Shown: positions 7,279 to 15,361 of the stretch, piece after piece | Numbering within the stretch: position 1 is the first letter of the stretch | Layout: each line of letters starts with the position of its first letter | IMG/VR virus record: IMGVR_UViG_3300009011_000018 | Coordinates: 1 to 51,375 of that record | Strand: one strand, 5' to 3' | DNA length: 51,375 nucleotides | DNA from: a virus | The notes under the pieces: model-generated | Seen by the model: only the letters and a program-made list of their open reading frames with translations | Told to the model about the DNA's origin: nothing | Database searches by the model: none | Position numbers and translations under genes: made by a program

Positions 7279-8481
7279 ATGACTGAATTAAATCACTTAT
7301 TGAAACATGACTCAGAAAGTTTTCGTGATTTTCATATCCGTTTATTTGAAAATAAAGATGAATATCAAATTGACTCTCATAAGATTGCAGAAATTCTAAA
7401 TAAAGAATACGGTAGCAGTTATGATGAAAGTAAATGGCGAAAAGATTACGCTCAATTCTGTAAATGGCGAGATTATCTAGTTAATAAGAATCTAGATGAG
7501 GAAATTGTTAAGAAGCATGAAGAAATTCGTATCGAGTCTGAAAAAGAAAAGATTCGTAAACAAGACCAACGTAGAGAATATCTAAAGTTAATTAGAGAGC
7601 AAGCACGTATTGAACATGTACGTGATGAAATGATTAAAGAACTACATAAGATTACTAAAGCTAAACCTATGCAATGGTTAAAACGTAGCATCTCCCCTTC
7701 TACTGATGGTAGTGAAGGATTGTTAATTCTTTCAGATTTACATTTCGGCTTATTCGCTAACAACTATTGGAATAAGTTTGACAATGAAGAGTTTAAGAAC
7801 AGAATGAATAAATTAATCTCTAAAACAATCGAACATGGTAAGACTCATAGAGTTAAGAAATTACACTTATTCATGATTGGCGATTTGATTAACGGCTTGA
7901 TTCATCAAGTAACTAGAATTGTTAATACTGAAGATGCTGTTTCTCAAACTATGAGCGTTTCTGAAATTCTTGCAGAAGTAATTACTACTCTAGCAAACGA
8001 GTTTGATGAAGTGAAAATCTACAACTGTCGTGGGAACCATGATCGGGTTACGCCAAATAAAAAGGATGAAATTGCAAAAGAAAGCTTCAATGATTTGATC
8101 CCTTGGTATCTTAAGACTCGTCTTGTTAACGTAGAAAATATTGAATTTATGGTTAATGAGTATGATGACGAAATTATTGTTGCTGAAATAGCAGGAAATA
8201 CTGTCTTTGGCGTACATGGACATAAAGATCGTATCAATACTATTGCTCAAAACTTAATTATGATGACTAAGAAATTCGCTCAGTACATCGTTATGGGACA
8301 TTATCATCACCATGAAGAAAAAGAAGTTCATGATGTGGAAGTTATTATTAACAGTAGCTTTTCCGGTGTAGATGAGTACGCAAAAGATATTCGTGCCACT
8401 AGTAAAGCAGCTCAAAAACTTATTATCTTCACTAAAGAAGATAAGCGTTTATGTACATATAATATTTTATTAAATACATAA
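7279..8481 (+). CDS. yonJ: Calcineurin-like metallophosphoesterase (YonJ/SbcD-like)
   Basis: A 400-residue protein. The first 140 residues are charged and helical, and may form a DNA-binding region. The C-terminal two thirds hold the metallophosphoesterase motifs in order: SDLHFG with D153 and H155, GD with D202, RGNHDR with N253, H254 and D255, VHGH with H313 and H315, and GHYHH with H341 and H343. All expected two-metal ligands are present, so activity is likely. Relatives include SbcD/Mre11-type nucleases and other phosphodiesterases. It is translationally coupled to the small gene before it. Its place ahead of packaging genes suggests DNA processing, but the substrate is not shown by sequence. 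Confidence 0.85.
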   Translation: MTELNHLLKHDSESFRDFHIRLFENKDEYQIDSHKIAEILNKEYGSSYDESKWRKDYAQFCKWRDYLVNKNLDEEIVKKHEEIRIESEKEKIRKQDQRREYLKLIREQARIEHVRDEMIKELHKITKAKPMQWLKRSISPSTDGSEGLLILSDLHFGLFANNYWNKFDNEEFKNRMNKLISKTIEHGKTHRVKKLHLFMIGDLINGLIHQVTRIVNTEDAVSQTMSVSEILAEVITTLANEFDEVKIYNCRGNHDRVTPNKKDEIAKESFNDLIPWYLKTRLVNVENIEFMVNEYDDEIIVAEIAGNTVFGVHGHKDRINTIAQNLIMMTKKFAQYIVMGHYHHHEEKEVHDVEVIINSSFSGVDEYAKDIRATSKAAQKLIIFTKEDKRLCTYNILLNT

Positions 8482-8490
8482 ATTAATAAA
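8478..8490 (+). promoter_or_regulatory. Recurrent junction motif ATAAATTAATAAA
   Basis: A one-mismatch copy overlapping the stop codon of the phosphoesterase gene, 30 bases before the ClpP-like gene start. Confidence 0.4.
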
Positions 8491-8519
8491 TTGTCTCTAT
8501 AATAATGGGAGGTCTATCT

Positions 8520-9104
8520 ATGGCTGAAATGAGCTACATATATCCTGATAGAATTCAAGAAGAAATGAAATTGAACTCAGCTCTAAGAGACAGACGTATC
8601 TTTATTAGCGATGAAGTTGATAGAGAATCAATGTTTAAAGCCTGTTATCTCCTAGATAGATTGGTAGAGCTTGATAAAAAAGACGGTAATAAACCTGATA
8701 TAGAGATAGTTGTGGATAGCTATGGTGGAATTATTTATCACGGTTTAGCTTTAATTTCGAAGATGATTTCTATGCAAAAGAATGGTTATAGAATTATTGC
8801 AACAGTTAACTCTGTGGCAATGAGTATGGGTTTCATGATCCTTATTTGTGCTAGTCATAGACGTGCTTTGGAACACTCTCGTCTTATGTGTCATCAACCT
8901 AACTCTGGAACTTGGGGAACACTACAGGACATGGAAGAATCTCTTGAGGAAACAACTAATTTATGGAATCGACTTAAGAAATTAATTATTGAGTATACAG
9001 CTATTACTAATGAACAACTTGAAGATATTAAGACTCGAAAATATGATTGGTTCATGTGGAGTGAAGAAGCTAAAAAACTAAATGTAATTGATGAAATTAT
9101 TTAG
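8520..9104 (+). CDS. ClpP-like serine protease
   Basis: The ATG at 8520 follows GGGAGGT with normal spacing; the ATG at 8505 overlaps that site and is less likely. The 194-residue protein has the ClpP fold order: IEIVVDSYGG as the oxyanion strand, VAMSMGF with nucleophile S102, MCHQP with H125, and KYDWFMWSEEAKKLNVID with D176, matching the D-x-x-M-S-x-x-E-A-x-x-x-G-x-I-D ending. The full triad is therefore present. No signal peptide is seen. It lies upstream of the terminase rather than next to the capsid gene, so it may act with host Clp ATPases or on virion precursors; neither is shown. Confidence 0.85.
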   Translation: MAEMSYIYPDRIQEEMKLNSALRDRRIFISDEVDRESMFKACYLLDRLVELDKKDGNKPDIEIVVDSYGGIIYHGLALISKMISMQKNGYRIIATVNSVAMSMGFMILICASHRRALEHSRLMCHQPNSGTWGTLQDMEESLEETTNLWNRLKKLIIEYTAITNEQLEDIKTRKYDWFMWSEEAKKLNVIDEII

Positions 9105-9115
9105 GAGGTAGTACT

Positions 9116-9445
9116 ATGGCAGAAGAAAAACAAGAACAAGTAGTAGAACTTGACCCTGAGCAACTACAGGAACTAATGGGAACTCCTGACCAATTACCAC
9201 CTATTGAAATTGATATGAAAGACTATGATGTCGAGGAGTTTCAACGTGGCATTAAGGAAACTTCTCACTTAGTTGGGGCTATTACGGCATTGCTGAATGC
9301 TGGTGTGTCTGAAGGTTTTGTTTTGGACTACTTATTAAATCAAGCGACAATTGAACACAACCTCAAGGCTGCTAAAGTCAATAAAGAAATGAACATTGAG
9401 ATTGCTAAGAATCAGCGTATTGTTGCTGAAAAGAACGAACTTTAA
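9116..9445 (+). CDS. Unknown small acidic protein
   Basis: A 109-residue protein with a Glu/Gln-rich N-terminus (about 1-40, probably disordered) and a helical C-terminal half starting near VEEFQRGIKETSHLVGAITA. The ATG follows TAGGAGG 11 bases after the ClpP-like stop codon, so the two are probably translated together. That coupling hints at a partner or substrate of the protease, but I recognise no domain. A junction motif follows it directly. Confidence 0.75.
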   Translation: MAEEKQEQVVELDPEQLQELMGTPDQLPPIEIDMKDYDVEEFQRGIKETSHLVGAITALLNAGVSEGFVLDYLLNQATIEHNLKAAKVNKEMNIEIAKNQRIVAEKNEL

Positions 9446-9448
9446 TAA

Positions 9449-9461
9449 TTAAATTAATACA
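9449..9461 (+). promoter_or_regulatory. Recurrent junction motif TTAAATTAATACA
   Basis: Lies right after the stop codon of the small acidic gene and 57 bases before the next start. Same orientation as the other copies. Confidence 0.45.
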
Positions 9462-9517
9462 TATATGTAAAATGACTATTTTATATCGATATTATAACGA
9501 GAGCGAGCGTGTGTAAA

Positions 9518-10006
9518 ATGGAACTGTCAAGAAAAGAATATGTTTCTACAGAAGGAGAAAAATTCAATAAAAAATATGAAATCGATCAGATTGACGAATT
9601 CAGCTTAAAAACTCTATTTAATTTACAATATGACTTTATGAGAACTCCAGCCGAACATGTAAAGAACAGAGCTGAAATTCTAAAAATGATTGAGATGATT
9701 AAGTCTAACTTAAAGTTAAAACCTACTCAAGAAGAGGTTAAGTCAGAGAGTAAATTTAAAATTGGGATTATCTGCTCTGTCGAGGCTCAATCAAATGAAA
9801 TGTATAGACACCTTTCTACAAGCTTAAAAGATGTTACGAAAGGAATAAATACTAACACTCAAAAAGAAATACAAACTAAGACTTCAATTTATACGATTCT
9901 AACAAAAAGCAGCCAGCTCCGTGGCAGAAGATTTCATGAATATTGGAACTTAACAGGAGACGCGCAATTTGAAAAAGACGTACTTCGATATTGTGTAATG
10001 AGATAA
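9518..10006 (+). CDS. Unknown phage protein
   Basis: I choose the ATG at 9518 (162 residues) over the GTG at 9509. Both have only a weak purine-rich upstream site (GAGAGCGAG), so the start is uncertain. The product is soluble, helical and basic in its second half, with segments SLKTLFNLQYDFMRTPAEHV and HEYWNLTGDAQFEKDVLRYC. I see no signal, membrane segment or known motif. It is followed by a strong hairpin and then the probable small terminase gene. Confidence 0.65.
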   Translation: MELSRKEYVSTEGEKFNKKYEIDQIDEFSLKTLFNLQYDFMRTPAEHVKNRAEILKMIEMIKSNLKLKPTQEEVKSESKFKIGIICSVEAQSNEMYRHLSTSLKDVTKGINTNTQKEIQTKTSIYTILTKSSQLRGRRFHEYWNLTGDAQFEKDVLRYCVMR

Positions 10007-10048
10007 ATACCTTATATCAAAATACCCCCTCTTTAATTTTTTACAAAC

Positions 10049-10094
10049 ATTCATGCATCTAACCTCCCCTCCTCTAGATGCATGAATCTTTTCT
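10049..10094 (+). terminator. Strong terminator with an anti-Shine-Dalgarno loop
   Basis: ATTCATGCATCT (10049-10060) pairs perfectly with AGATGCATGAAT (10076-10087), followed by CTTTTCT. The 15-base loop contains CCTCCCCTCCT, which could pair with the AAGGAGG site at 10121-10127 of the next gene. Confidence 0.75.
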
Positions 10095-10134
10095 AAAGAA
10101 TTAAATTGAAGTAATCCCGAAAGGAGGATTTTTA

Positions 10135-10977
10135 ATGTCTATTACAATAAAAGACGATCAAAAATTATGTGTCAAATGCGAGACTCCACGTTCAAGAAAA
10201 CGTGCCTTTTATCAAAGCACTTCTCGATGGCATAGTAATGGATTGGTTCCATACTGTAAAGATTGCCTTAAAGAAACTTTAGATGAAAACAATATCAACT
10301 CTGTTAAAAATGTACTTAGACAAATCGATAAACCTTATATAGAAGATTTGTGGACGAGAGCTGTAGAACATGAGAAAGAAACACTTGGAACCTATCTTTC
10401 TTCTCTGAAAGTAGGAAGTAATAAAGATAAAACTTATGATGACAGTGAATTTATAAATTTAGGATTTAAAGACTCAGAACAGCTTGAAGATGAGCCTCAG
10501 CAACCCACTGACTTTAAAGTAACAAATGAAATGAAACGAGTATGGGGTAATAATTTATCTGATATGGATATAGAATACTTGGAAAATTTTTATTTTGAAT
10601 ATAAAAACAACTATTCTACAGACACTCCTGTGCAACGGAATCTTTACCGTAATATTGCTAAAATCCATTTGCAAGCCGAGAAGGAACTAGACGGAGGTCA
10701 AGTTAAAACGTTTAAAGAGCTTATGGAATTATCGTCCAAGTTACATAATGACGGTAATATTAAGCCTATTCAATCGACTGGAGCAAATGACGATAAAGGA
10801 TTATCTGCATATGGATTATGGATAAAAGAAGTTGAATTGAATGAACCTTGTGAGTACTTTGAGAAAAAACCTGTTTATGAAGATGTGGATGGATTCAAGA
10901 AATACATTGACAAATGGTTCGTCCGTCCATTTAAAAACATATTTAATATTTCAAAAGACTTTGATGTGGAAGATTAA
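10135..10977 (+). CDS. Probable terminase small subunit with zinc ribbon (YonG-like)
   Basis: A 280-residue protein with an N-terminal zinc ribbon (C12-x2-C15 and C41-x2-C44), an acidic linker, and a helical C-terminal region with NEMKRVWGNNLSDMDIEYLE and later QRNLYRNIAKIHLQAEKEL. Small terminases recognise the packaging site and stimulate the large subunit. The assignment rests mainly on its overlap with the large terminase gene (TAATG at 10974-10979) and on synteny with SPbeta yonG. A zinc ribbon is not typical of classical small terminases, so another packaging accessory role is possible. AAAGGAGG precedes the ATG. Confidence 0.6.
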   Translation: MSITIKDDQKLCVKCETPRSRKRAFYQSTSRWHSNGLVPYCKDCLKETLDENNINSVKNVLRQIDKPYIEDLWTRAVEHEKETLGTYLSSLKVGSNKDKTYDDSEFINLGFKDSEQLEDEPQQPTDFKVTNEMKRVWGNNLSDMDIEYLENFYFEYKNNYSTDTPVQRNLYRNIAKIHLQAEKELDGGQVKTFKELMELSSKLHNDGNIKPIQSTGANDDKGLSAYGLWIKEVELNEPCEYFEKKPVYEDVDGFKKYIDKWFVRPFKNIFNISKDFDVED

Positions 10978-11850
10978 TGGCTGGACACTCTAATTACCAA
11001 GTAGACAGAAACAAAAACTCAAAGGGACAGAACCACTTAAACAAGGTTCAAAACGTAACTAAAACAAAAGACAATATGAGTCGTGATGATAAGATGCGTA
11101 CTCAAGTAAAAAAGTGGACATCGTTCTATCGACTTAACACTCATAGGTTCATAGAGCATTATTTTGGGATCGAACTATTTTTCTTCCAAAAGATACTTTT
11201 ATATTTTATGAATTTAAACACTTTTTTCATGCTAGTTGCTGCTCGTGGTCTATCAAAATCATTCATAATCAGTATATTTTGTTGTGCTCGTTGTGTGCTG
11301 TATCCTAATACAAAGATTGTAATAGCATCTGGACAAAAATCACAAGCGAAATTGATTATCACAGAAAAAATTGAGAAAGAACTAATGCAATATCCTAACC
11401 TAGCTAGAGAAATAAAACAAATAAAATCTAGTTCGAATGAAGCGAAAGTTGTATTTTGGAATGGCTCAACCATCGAAGCTGTAACTTCAACTGAAGGTAG
11501 TCGTGGGTATCGTTGTAACGTTCTAATTCTAGAAGAGTTCCGTATGATTGACGAAAACATTCTTAAAACAGTTTTAAAACCGTTTTTGAATGTATATAGA
11601 CAACCGCCATATTTAAAAAAAGAAGAATATAAACATTTAACTGAGGAAAACATTGAGATTTATATTAGCTCTGCTTTTTACACCTCCCATTGGATGTGGA
11701 AGTCTATGCAAGCGACACGAGATGCAATGCTCAAAGGGAAAGAATCAGTAATATTTTCTCTAGATTACTTAACCTCTATTCATCATGGCTTACTTAGTAA
11801 GAAGCGTATTGACCGTGAGAAACAAAGCTCAGATTTTGATGAAATTGCAT
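10977..11850 (+). CDS. Terminase large subunit, exon 1 (ATPase part)
   Basis: The first 291 codons plus one base of the large terminase. The Walker A block AARGLSKS is at 88-95 (a typical phage variant of the P-loop), and Walker B VLILEEF at 182-188 has catalytic acids E186-E187. TSTEGSRGYR in between is the expected adenine/coupling region. The open frame continues to a TAA at 11883-11885, but those last codons belong to the intron. The exon ends ...GAAATTGCAT; joined to exon 2 it reads ...DEIAF-LMEYENLMYG, which fits large terminases. The spliced protein would have 593 residues and power DNA packaging at the portal. Confidence 0.92.
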
Positions 11851-12877
11851 TTGTAAAAAAGTGCTTTACAGTGGTGACGCTGTAAATAAACTTTGTGAAC
11901 CCTATTGTTCAGGGGTGTGGTCATACTTATGACTGCTAACGGGGAAACCTCAGCACTTAATGGTGGTGGCAATCCCGTGCCAAGCTTAATTTATATATCG
12001 AAAGGAGAATGTCATTATGGCTATGACATCCAATATATACCTAATAACTAATAAAATTAATGATAAGAAGTACATAGGTCAATCTATCAATATAGAAGAA
12101 AGATGGTATCGACATAGAGCTGATTATCAAAGAATACAAGATAAGTACCTTTACAGAGCTATGAGAAAATATGATTTAGAGAATTTTAAGTTTGAAGTTT
12201 TAGAGACAGAAATACCTATTGACTGTATTGCGGAACATGAAAAATTTTGGATAATTAAGTTAAATACCAAAGCCCCTAATGGTTATAATATGACCGATGG
12301 AGGAGAAGGTTCGTTTGGGCGAGTTGTTTCTGAATCGACTAGAGAAAAGATAAGTAAAGCTAAAAAAGGAATTGCTTACGATGATGAGCATAAAGCCAAA
12401 CTGTCCAAAATTCACAAAGAGCGTATGAGTGATCCCGAAAAGAGAAGGCATTTAAGCGAAAAACTTAAAGGGGTTCCGAAAAACAGTACAAAATATAAGG
12501 AGTATTGGATGACACTTACTAAAGAAGAGCGCATGAAAAATGTATCTCTTGCAATTGAAGCTCGTAAAAAAAATATAATTATGTGTGATATCGAAGACGT
12601 TGGCAAGCACATCAAAGAATTCGAAAGTGTTAGAAGTGCTGCTAAATGGATAAGAGAAAACACTAGTTATGAGAAAGCTGGACATCAAAATATCTCTAAA
12701 GCATGTAAAGGGAAAATAAATTATGTATATGGCTACAAATGGATATATAAACAAGAAGGTGTAACGACTATCCCAAATGGGAGTAGAGCAGAAGATGAAC
12801 TACTGTTCGAAGCGCAAAGCATCTCAAATTGAGATGATGATATAGTCTGTGCCTATGGATAACATAGGAATTACACG
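11851..12877 (+). other. Group I intron (IA type) in the large terminase gene
   Basis: A 1027-base intron. P1: exon GCAT pairs with GTGC (11861-11864), giving the U-G pair at the 5' site. P2: TTACAG/CTGTAA (11865-11884). P3: CTGCT (11933-11937) with AGCAG (12787-12791). P4: CGGG near 11941 with CCCG near 11977. P7: GACTAT (12766-12771) with ATAGTC (12842-12847). P7.1: CCC/GGG around AAAT, typical of IA introns. P8: CATCTC/GAGATG (12820-12836). P9: CCTATG/CATAGG (12852-12868). It ends at G12877. Joining the flanks restores the terminase frame exactly (874 + 908 bases). It carries a homing endonuclease gene. Confidence 0.9.
12017..12832 (+). CDS. Intron-encoded GIY-YIG homing endonuclease
   Basis: A 271-residue nuclease with the GIY-YIG signature at its N-terminus (IYLIT at 7-11, KKYIGQS at 17-23), the metal-binding Glu in IAEHEKFWI (E73 or E75), and NUMOD-type DNA-binding repeats (SESTREKISKAKKG, SEKLKGVPKNS, and a C-terminal NISKACKGKINYVYGYKWIYK helix-turn). 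It cuts intronless terminase alleles to spread the intron. AAAGGAG lies 9 bases before the ATG. The last 20-odd codons run into the intron core (P7, P7.1, P3), so protein and ribozyme share sequence. Its reading frame is independent of the terminase frame. Confidence 0.93.
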   Translation: MAMTSNIYLITNKINDKKYIGQSINIEERWYRHRADYQRIQDKYLYRAMRKYDLENFKFEVLETEIPIDCIAEHEKFWIIKLNTKAPNGYNMTDGGEGSFGRVVSESTREKISKAKKGIAYDDEHKAKLSKIHKERMSDPEKRRHLSEKLKGVPKNSTKYKEYWMTLTKEERMKNVSLAIEARKKNIIMCDIEDVGKHIKEFESVRSAAKWIRENTSYEKAGHQNISKACKGKINYVYGYKWIYKQEGVTTIPNGSRAEDELLFEAQSISN

Positions 12878-13785
12878 TTTTGATGGAATATGAAAACTTA
12901 ATGTATGGTCAAAATGCAGATGCTTTATTTAAGCTAGAAGATATTACGAAGAACAGAAAATTAAAGAATACCTTTTCTCCTATTCCTAGTGCAGACTATC
13001 AAATATTAAAAAACAAACGAAAAGAGAAATTGCGTGAAGGAGAAGTACGTGTTATCGGTTGTGACGTAGCTTTAATGGGCGGAGATAAGAATGATGCCAC
13101 AGTATTTACTTGTGTTCGTTTAATTCCTCATGGTGACAAGTATATTCGTAAAGTTTCTTATATTGAAACAATGGAAGGTCAACACACTGATAATCAAGCA
13201 ATTAGATTGAAGCAATTGTTTGAAGATTTTCAAGCTAGTTATGTAGCACTTGACTGTCATGGTAACGGTATATCCATCTATGATCAACTAGTTAAAGTTA
13301 TGTATGATGAACAGCGTGACGTTGAATATGAGGCTTGGTGTTCCTATAATGATGAAGAAATGAAATCGAGAGCTAAGTCTATCAACCCTCTTCCTGTTGT
13401 GTTTAGTATTAAAGCAGGCAGTAGACTGAATCATGAAATAGCTTCTTCTCTCCGTGTGAACTTGCAAAACTCAAATATAGAACTTCTGATTTCTGAAATG
13501 GATGCAAAAGAAATGTTGAGCGAGAAGAAAGACTATCAAAATAAAAGTCCTGAAGATAGAGCTTTAGCAGTAATGCCCTACCTACAAACAACATCTTTAG
13601 CTAATGAATTAGTTAACTTAGAGCGTGAAATTGTTGGTGGTTTTATTAAAATCAAAGAGAAGTCAGGTAAACGAAAAGACAGATACAGTAGTCTCGCATA
13701 TGCCAACTACTTAGCAAAAACTTTAGAAGCAAATTTGTTAAAAGTTGATGAATATGATGATGATGACGAGTTAGTTTACTATTAA
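12878..13785 (+). CDS. Terminase large subunit, exon 2 (nuclease part)
   Basis: The remaining 302 codons of the large terminase, encoding the RNase H-like nuclease that cuts concatemeric DNA. Visible acidic motifs: GCDVALMGGDKNDATVF with D354 (spliced numbering) near the start of the fold, YVALDCHGNG with the second Asp, and a late DRALAVMPYL Asp. The apparent start codons at 12880 and 12883 are internal codons (LMEY) of the spliced product. The acidic C-terminus DEYDDDDELVYY is typical of a portal-docking tail. The portal gene follows after a short spacer with the junction motif. Confidence 0.92.
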
Positions 13786-13787
13786 AA

Positions 13788-13800
13788 TGAAATTAATAAA
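13788..13800 (+). promoter_or_regulatory. Recurrent junction motif TGAAATTAATAAA
   Basis: A diverged copy just after the terminase stop codon, followed within 3 bases by the GGAGGTGA ribosome-binding site of the portal gene. Confidence 0.4.
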
Positions 13801-13814
13801 TTGGAGGTGAATTG

Positions 13815-15326
13815 ATGAGCAAAAATAACACTGAGATTAAGCGAGAAACCTTTGATTATCAAGATTACATATCTACTTATACAGATGGCTTTATTTCTAA
13901 GCTTTTTTCTGATGGAATTGTTAATGAAGTCCAAACTGACACTCTGAAAAAGTGGTTTGGTAATCCTGATCAGTATCAAAAGGAAATTGAAAAAATTTCT
14001 GAATACTACTATATAAGTAATGGAGAGATATTTCAGTTATTTGATCTAGCACGTACTCTTCCGACTTTGAATTATAAGATTGAAGCTTTTGATAAAAATA
14101 AGACATACGAAAAACACGCTTCTTCACTCAATAAAACCCTCCATAAAATCAGACATAAGAATTTAACACGGGACATTATCACACAAACCATTACAGCAGG
14201 AACTCTTTGTGGTATTTGGCTAGGCGAAAAAACGAATCCTTATTTCTATATATTTGATGATTTAGATTATGTGTTTCCTTCTCATATGGAAAATGGACAG
14301 TGGATTGTGACCTTAGACATGGGTTGGATTGATTCAATGTCTAAAGAAAAGCGTGACATGATGTTGAGCAATTTATCTCCGTATGTTACTGATAAAGATT
14401 ATAAGAATTACAAATCCAATCAAACAAAATACAGATACGTAGACCTGCCTAAAGATAGAGCATGTGTAATTAGAACCCATGCGCTTAAGCGAAATCAAAA
14501 CAGAGGTGTAGGTTGGGCTACTCAAGGTTTATTCAATATCCTACATAAGAAGAAATTGAAAGACTTAGAGAAAGCTGTAGCAAACAAAATCATTAATGCT
14601 GTAGCTGTTCTTACAATTGGTGACGCTTCAAAAATTAAAGAAAACACAAACTTACAACTTCCTAAAGGTGTAAAGAAAAAGGTTCATAGCGGTGTTAAGA
14701 GTGCATTGGAAAAAAGTAGTAAAGATGGAATAACTGTCGTATCTATTCCTGATTTTGCAAATATCACCTTCCCAGACATCAAAAGTGGAGATAGTTTAGA
14801 CCCTAAGAAATTTGAATCAATCAACCAAGACTTAACTTCTAGTCTAGGACTATCACAAACTTTAATGAATGGCGATGGAGCTAACTTTGCTAGTGCAAAA
14901 CTTAATGTAGATGCTTTCTACCGTAGACTAGGTGTGCTATTAGAAGATATAGAAACCGAAGTTTATGGAAAGCTGTTCAATATCGTCCTCCCTTCTACTC
15001 AAGCTGATAATTTCTATATGGAATATGATAAGGAATCTCCTTTAACAAACAAAGAGAAGATAGACATCCTGATGAAATTACACAGTCAAGAAGGATTTTC
15101 TCTTAAAGCAGTTATTGATTGCTTATTCAACGTTAACTTTACTGAATACGTTGAGCAAAGTATTTATGAGCAAGAAGTTCTTAAATTGCCTGAGAAAATT
15201 AAACCTTATTCTTCTGCTTATACAAGTACCGGTGAAGAAGCTGGTCGCCCAACTGAAGAATCTCCTACAAATGAGGATACGATTAAAACCAAAGAAAATG
15301 ATGCTAATAATACCCCTACTAGTTAA
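13815..15326 (+). CDS. Portal protein (YonE-like)
   Basis: The ATG at 13815 is preferred; the TTG at 13812 lies only 1 base past the GGAGGTGA site. The 503-residue protein has the expected portal length and layout: an N-terminal clip/wing region with RTLPTLNYKIEAFDKNK, a central region with SVHSGVKSALEKSS-like helices, and SLGLSQTLMNGDGANFASAKL, close to the SP/GEGxNFATA-type block that is common in portals near the tunnel loop. It has a disordered Pro/Thr/Glu-rich C-terminus. The position right after the large terminase and before the protease/scaffold is canonical. The dodecameric ring forms the DNA channel. Confidence 0.85.
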   Translation: MSKNNTEIKRETFDYQDYISTYTDGFISKLFSDGIVNEVQTDTLKKWFGNPDQYQKEIEKISEYYYISNGEIFQLFDLARTLPTLNYKIEAFDKNKTYEKHASSLNKTLHKIRHKNLTRDIITQTITAGTLCGIWLGEKTNPYFYIFDDLDYVFPSHMENGQWIVTLDMGWIDSMSKEKRDMMLSNLSPYVTDKDYKNYKSNQTKYRYVDLPKDRACVIRTHALKRNQNRGVGWATQGLFNILHKKKLKDLEKAVANKIINAVAVLTIGDASKIKENTNLQLPKGVKKKVHSGVKSALEKSSKDGITVVSIPDFANITFPDIKSGDSLDPKKFESINQDLTSSLGLSQTLMNGDGANFASAKLNVDAFYRRLGVLLEDIETEVYGKLFNIVLPSTQADNFYMEYDKESPLTNKEKIDILMKLHSQEGFSLKAVIDCLFNVNFTEYVEQSIYEQEVLKLPEKIKPYSSAYTSTGEEAGRPTEESPTNEDTIKTKENDANNTPTS

Positions 15327-15335
15327 ATTAATACT
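15323..15335 (+). promoter_or_regulatory. Recurrent junction motif TTAAATTAATACT
   Basis: Overlaps the end of the portal gene (stop at 15324-15326). It lies 26 bases before the TTG start of the next gene. Confidence 0.45.
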
Positions 15336-15361
15336 TTTCCCTTTTAAGGAGGTGATATTTT

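Noticed and set aside
12880-12885. TTG/ATG codons as the start of a separate terminase nuclease gene
   Set aside because: No Shine-Dalgarno site, and the group I intron boundaries restore one continuous terminase frame.
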